Shown one piece after another: positions 6,601 to 7,522 of a stretch of 7,522 nucleotides of DNA. The notes below the pieces were generated by a model. It was given only the letters and a program-made list of their open reading frames with translations. It ran no database searches and was not told the DNA's origin. Origin of the DNA: Leptolyngbyaceae cyanobacterium M65_K2018_010 (lineage in GTDB: Bacteria; Cyanobacteriota; Cyanobacteriia; Phormidesmidales; Phormidesmidaceae). Each line of letters starts with the position of its first letter. Positions within the stretch are counted from its first letter, which is position 1. The stretch spans positions 1 to 7,522 of the forward strand of contig DVEE01000436.1 of NCBI GenBank assembly GCA_015295885.1. Reading direction: 5' to 3'. The position numbers and the translations under genes are program-made.

Positions 6601-7522
6601 CGGGTGGATGTCACCCTGCGGATTTCGGGCTTTTTTCGAGATGCCTTTCCTAATTTGATTGACCTGTTTGACCGGGCCGTGGCGGCGGTAGCAGAGTTGG
6701 CGGAACCTCCGGAGCAGAACCCCCTGGCCGCCCGATCACGCCAGGAAACGGAGGCGTGGCAGCAGCAGGGGCTGACGCTGGAACAGGCCCAGGCGCGATC
6801 GCGCTACCGCATCTTTGGCTCTAAACCGGGAGCCTACGGGGCCGGGTTGCAAGGCTTAATTGAGTCCCAAAACTGGACCACCGATGCGGACTTGGCCCGG
6901 GCCTACTTGAATTGGAGCGGTTATGCCTACGGTCGCGGGGCCGAGGGCCATGCCATGCCGGAAGCCTTTGAACACCGTTTGCGCCACCTCCAGGTGGTAC
7001 TCCACAACCAGGACAACCGGGAACACGACCTGTTGGATTCCGACGATTACTACCAGTTTCAAGGGGGCATGACCGTCGCCGCCCGCACCCTCCAGGGCCA
7101 GTCACCAACCACCTACTTTGGCGATAACGCCATCACGGAAAAGCCCCGGGTGCGATCGCTGGCCGCCGAAATAGCCAAAGTCTACCGCTCCCGCGTCGTC
7201 AACCCGAAATGGATCGAGGGCGTCATGCGCCACGGTTACAAGGGGGCCTTTGAAATGGCCGCTACGGTGGATTATCTCTTTGCCTACGATGCCACTACCC
7301 GCTGCGTGGCCGACCACATGTACGAGGGGGTTGCCCAGGCCTATGTGCTAGACCCCACCGTGCAAGCCTTTGTGCAGCAGGCTAATCCCTGGGCCCTACG
7401 AGATATGGCCGAGCGATTACTGGAGGCACACCAGCGGGGGCTGTGGGGCTCGGATTGCCATGAGCACCTGCGTTGGCTGGCCGACCGCAAGATGAATATT
7501 GTGGAGCAGATTTCCGATCATG
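3619..7522 (+). CDS. cobN: CobN-type cobaltochelatase large subunit (cut by the right edge)
   Basis: CobN is the large porphyrinoid-binding subunit of the aerobic, ATP-dependent cobaltochelatase, which inserts cobalt into hydrogenobyrinic acid a,c-diamide during cobalamin synthesis. It is related to ChlH of magnesium chelatase. 1301 codons are open without a frameshift, close to the usual 1250-1350, so little of the C-terminus is missing. The start MHRLAATPGGWTPDTEGVIF is typical of cyanobacterial CobN, and the in-frame stop at 3607-3609 makes this ATG the first possible start. Recognisable blocks are LLGGRAYWSYGLEVV, FYRAHYLSGN (about 248-257), HLGKHGNLEWLPGKGVGLS (605-623), PFIVNDPGEGSQAKR, EHDLLDSDDYYQFQGGM (1135-1151) and MRHGYKGAFEMAATVDYLF. 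E613 probably matches a glutamate important in ChlH. Residues 186-242 and about 800-810 look like insertions. No partner AAA+ subunits (CobS/CobT or ChlI/ChlD) are in the window. The N-terminal sequence and SDDYYQFQGG context favour CobN over ChlH. Confidence 0.93.
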   Translation, partial: MHRLAATPGGWTPDTEGVIFIDQSPADMVFLTAADTELQSLAQAQNRLPANFPSLRGANLLQLQQPLTIDSYAEAVLSQARLIILRLLGGRAYWSYGLEVVKEVVAQTQADLIVLPGDDRPAPDLISHSTVPLTVANQLWRYFNEGGVDNLTHGLLWVCDRCFQTTYHPPGPQPIPKVGVYCYLPASTSERLTPGFSPGDRSPVASVPGASRPRVSSEDVARTPFNRQNPPSFDPTTPTPLPRIALLFYRAHYLSGNTAPIDSLCDALAQRGFDPLPVFVSSLQDPEVQAELLALLNPGAGEGVAVLLNTTSFSVAKLDGATPQLNLWKTLDVPVLQVILSGGTQAAWAQHSLGLSPRDIAMNVALPEVDGRIITRAVSFKAASQHSQALEADIVTYEPVRDRIHFVADLAAQWADLRRTPVAERRLALILANYPNRDGRLANGVGLDTPQSAIAILQALQAAGYTLGALPSSGDELMYWLTAGVTNDPEGEGLRPIRQALPLGAYLQHFSHLAAAVQAGITARWGPPQSWREAEANPPAQSDGPPRFPIPGLQIGHIFIGIQPSRGYDLDPSLNYHSPDLEPTHDYLAFYVWLRHHFGAQAIIHLGKHGNLEWLPGKGVGLSQDCYPEAALGPMPHLYPFIVNDPGEGSQAKRRAQAVILDHLTPPLTRAELYGPLQQVEALVDEYYEAQSLDPTRLGVIGDRLLNLLQATHLWEDLASPASSLTTLLPNLDTYLCELKEAQIRDGLHIYGQCPTGRQLRDLIVAIARHPGPNRQGLTRAIAEVWHLDLDPLTVDPAVSFLPPSPPSPLSHCRIAGDVIEALEQEAARLVEELIQPCPQPSPLPPPLKAELQWIQHTLLPALTQTTDELTHLLKALDGRYVPSGPAGAPTRNRPEVLPTGRNFFSVDIRAIPTESAWDVGRRAAEVLVEQYTQDHGEYPQSLGLSVWGTATMRTGGDDLAEALALMGVRPVWDGPSRRVVDFEILPLAALGRPRVDVTLRISGFFRDAFPNLIDLFDRAVAAVAELAEPPEQNPLAARSRQETEAWQQQGLTLEQAQARSRYRIFGSKPGAYGAGLQGLIESQNWTTDADLARAYLNWSGYAYGRGAEGHAMPEAFEHRLRHLQVVLHNQDNREHDLLDSDDYYQFQGGMTVAARTLQGQSPTTYFGDNAITEKPRVRSLAAEIAKVYRSRVVNPKWIEGVMRHGYKGAFEMAATVDYLFAYDATTRCVADHMYEGVAQAYVLDPTVQAFVQQANPWALRDMAERLLEAHQRGLWGSDCHEHLRWLADRKMNIVEQISDH
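4174..4344 (+). repeat. Repeat-rich inserted linker inside cobN
   Basis: Codons 186-242, between KVGVYCYLP and RIALLFYRAHYL, encode a Pro/Ser/Arg-rich stretch unlike the conserved CobN blocks on either side. Its DNA holds TCGGTCCCC twice (4218-4226 and 4234-4242, period 16). It also holds overlapping inverted repeats: TCCCC-A-GGGGA (4207-4217) and GGGGA-TCGG-TCCCC (4213-4226). The frame is kept. It may be a captured dispersed repeat or an expanded flexible linker. It is probably a surface loop that does not affect catalysis. Confidence 0.5.
6017..6033 (+). repeat. Homopyrimidine mirror repeat in cobN
   Basis: Positions 6017-6033 are all C or T and read the same in both directions about C6025, making a perfect 17-base mirror repeat. 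It sits in a longer pyrimidine-rich tract (about 6014-6052). That tract encodes FLPPSPPSPLS, about residues 801-811, which looks like a small low-complexity insertion in CobN. Mirror repeats of this kind can form triplex DNA under supercoiling; whether this one does is unknown. Confidence 0.5.

Larger units (their letters stand above)
2310..7159. repeat. HIP1 octamers (GCGATCGC), eight copies
   Basis: Perfect copies occur at 2310-2317, 4094-4101, 4820-4827, 4975-4982, 5723-5730, 5959-5966, 6795-6802 and 7152-7159. One is in cikA and seven are in cobN; there is none in the psb32-like gene or the spacers. HIP1 is highly over-represented in many cyanobacterial genomes, and here it supports the taxonomic call. 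It is not a gene-specific control site. Confidence 0.9.

Noticed and set aside
3619..7522. ChlH (magnesium chelatase) instead of CobN
   Set aside because: The N-terminus MHRLAATPGGWTPDTEG and the LLGGRAYWSYGLEVV block are those of cyanobacterial CobN; ChlH has a different N-terminal region and a different active-site string around the shared HG-LE core.

Overview
The window comes from a cyanobacterium with moderately high GC. Eight copies of the cyanobacterial octamer GCGATCGC (HIP1) lie in 7.5 kb, against about 0.1 expected by chance. All three clear genes also belong to cyanobacterial families: a Psb32/TLP18.3-like thylakoid protein, a CikA-type circadian input kinase and a CobN-type cobaltochelatase large subunit. 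No mobile element, CRISPR array, rRNA or tRNA was seen.

Layout. Positions 1-257 hold a possible tail of an upstream gene, a good sigma70-type promoter (134-162) with an inverted repeat in its spacer, and a leader with a small hairpin. The psb32-like gene follows (258-1049, +). It encodes an exported TPM-domain protein with three membrane segments. It converges on cikA (1076-3310, -) with only 26 bp between the stop codons. A 308-bp divergent region (3311-3618) contains operator-like inverted repeats but no convincing promoter, riboswitch or RNA gene. cobN starts at 3619 on the + strand and runs off the right edge. 1301 codons are visible and the reading frame is uninterrupted.

The most interesting gene is cikA. 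Its order is N-terminal region, GAF, histidine kinase, degenerate receiver, as in the circadian input kinase CikA. The GAF domain keeps two cysteines arranged as in DXCF-type cyanobacteriochromes (here NYCF and CLH). This predicts a bilin-binding, photoactive CikA, unlike the Synechococcus elongatus protein. The receiver has lost the phosphoacceptor Asp, the switch Thr and the conserved Lys, so it is a pseudo-receiver.

The three genes are on alternating strands and do not form an operon. They touch photosystem II maintenance, light or redox input to the clock, and cobalamin synthesis. Any functional link between them is inference from proximity only. cobN carries a repeat-rich linker of about 57 residues and a second short Pro/Ser insertion encoded by a homopyrimidine mirror repeat. 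I see no wholly new multi-gene system here.
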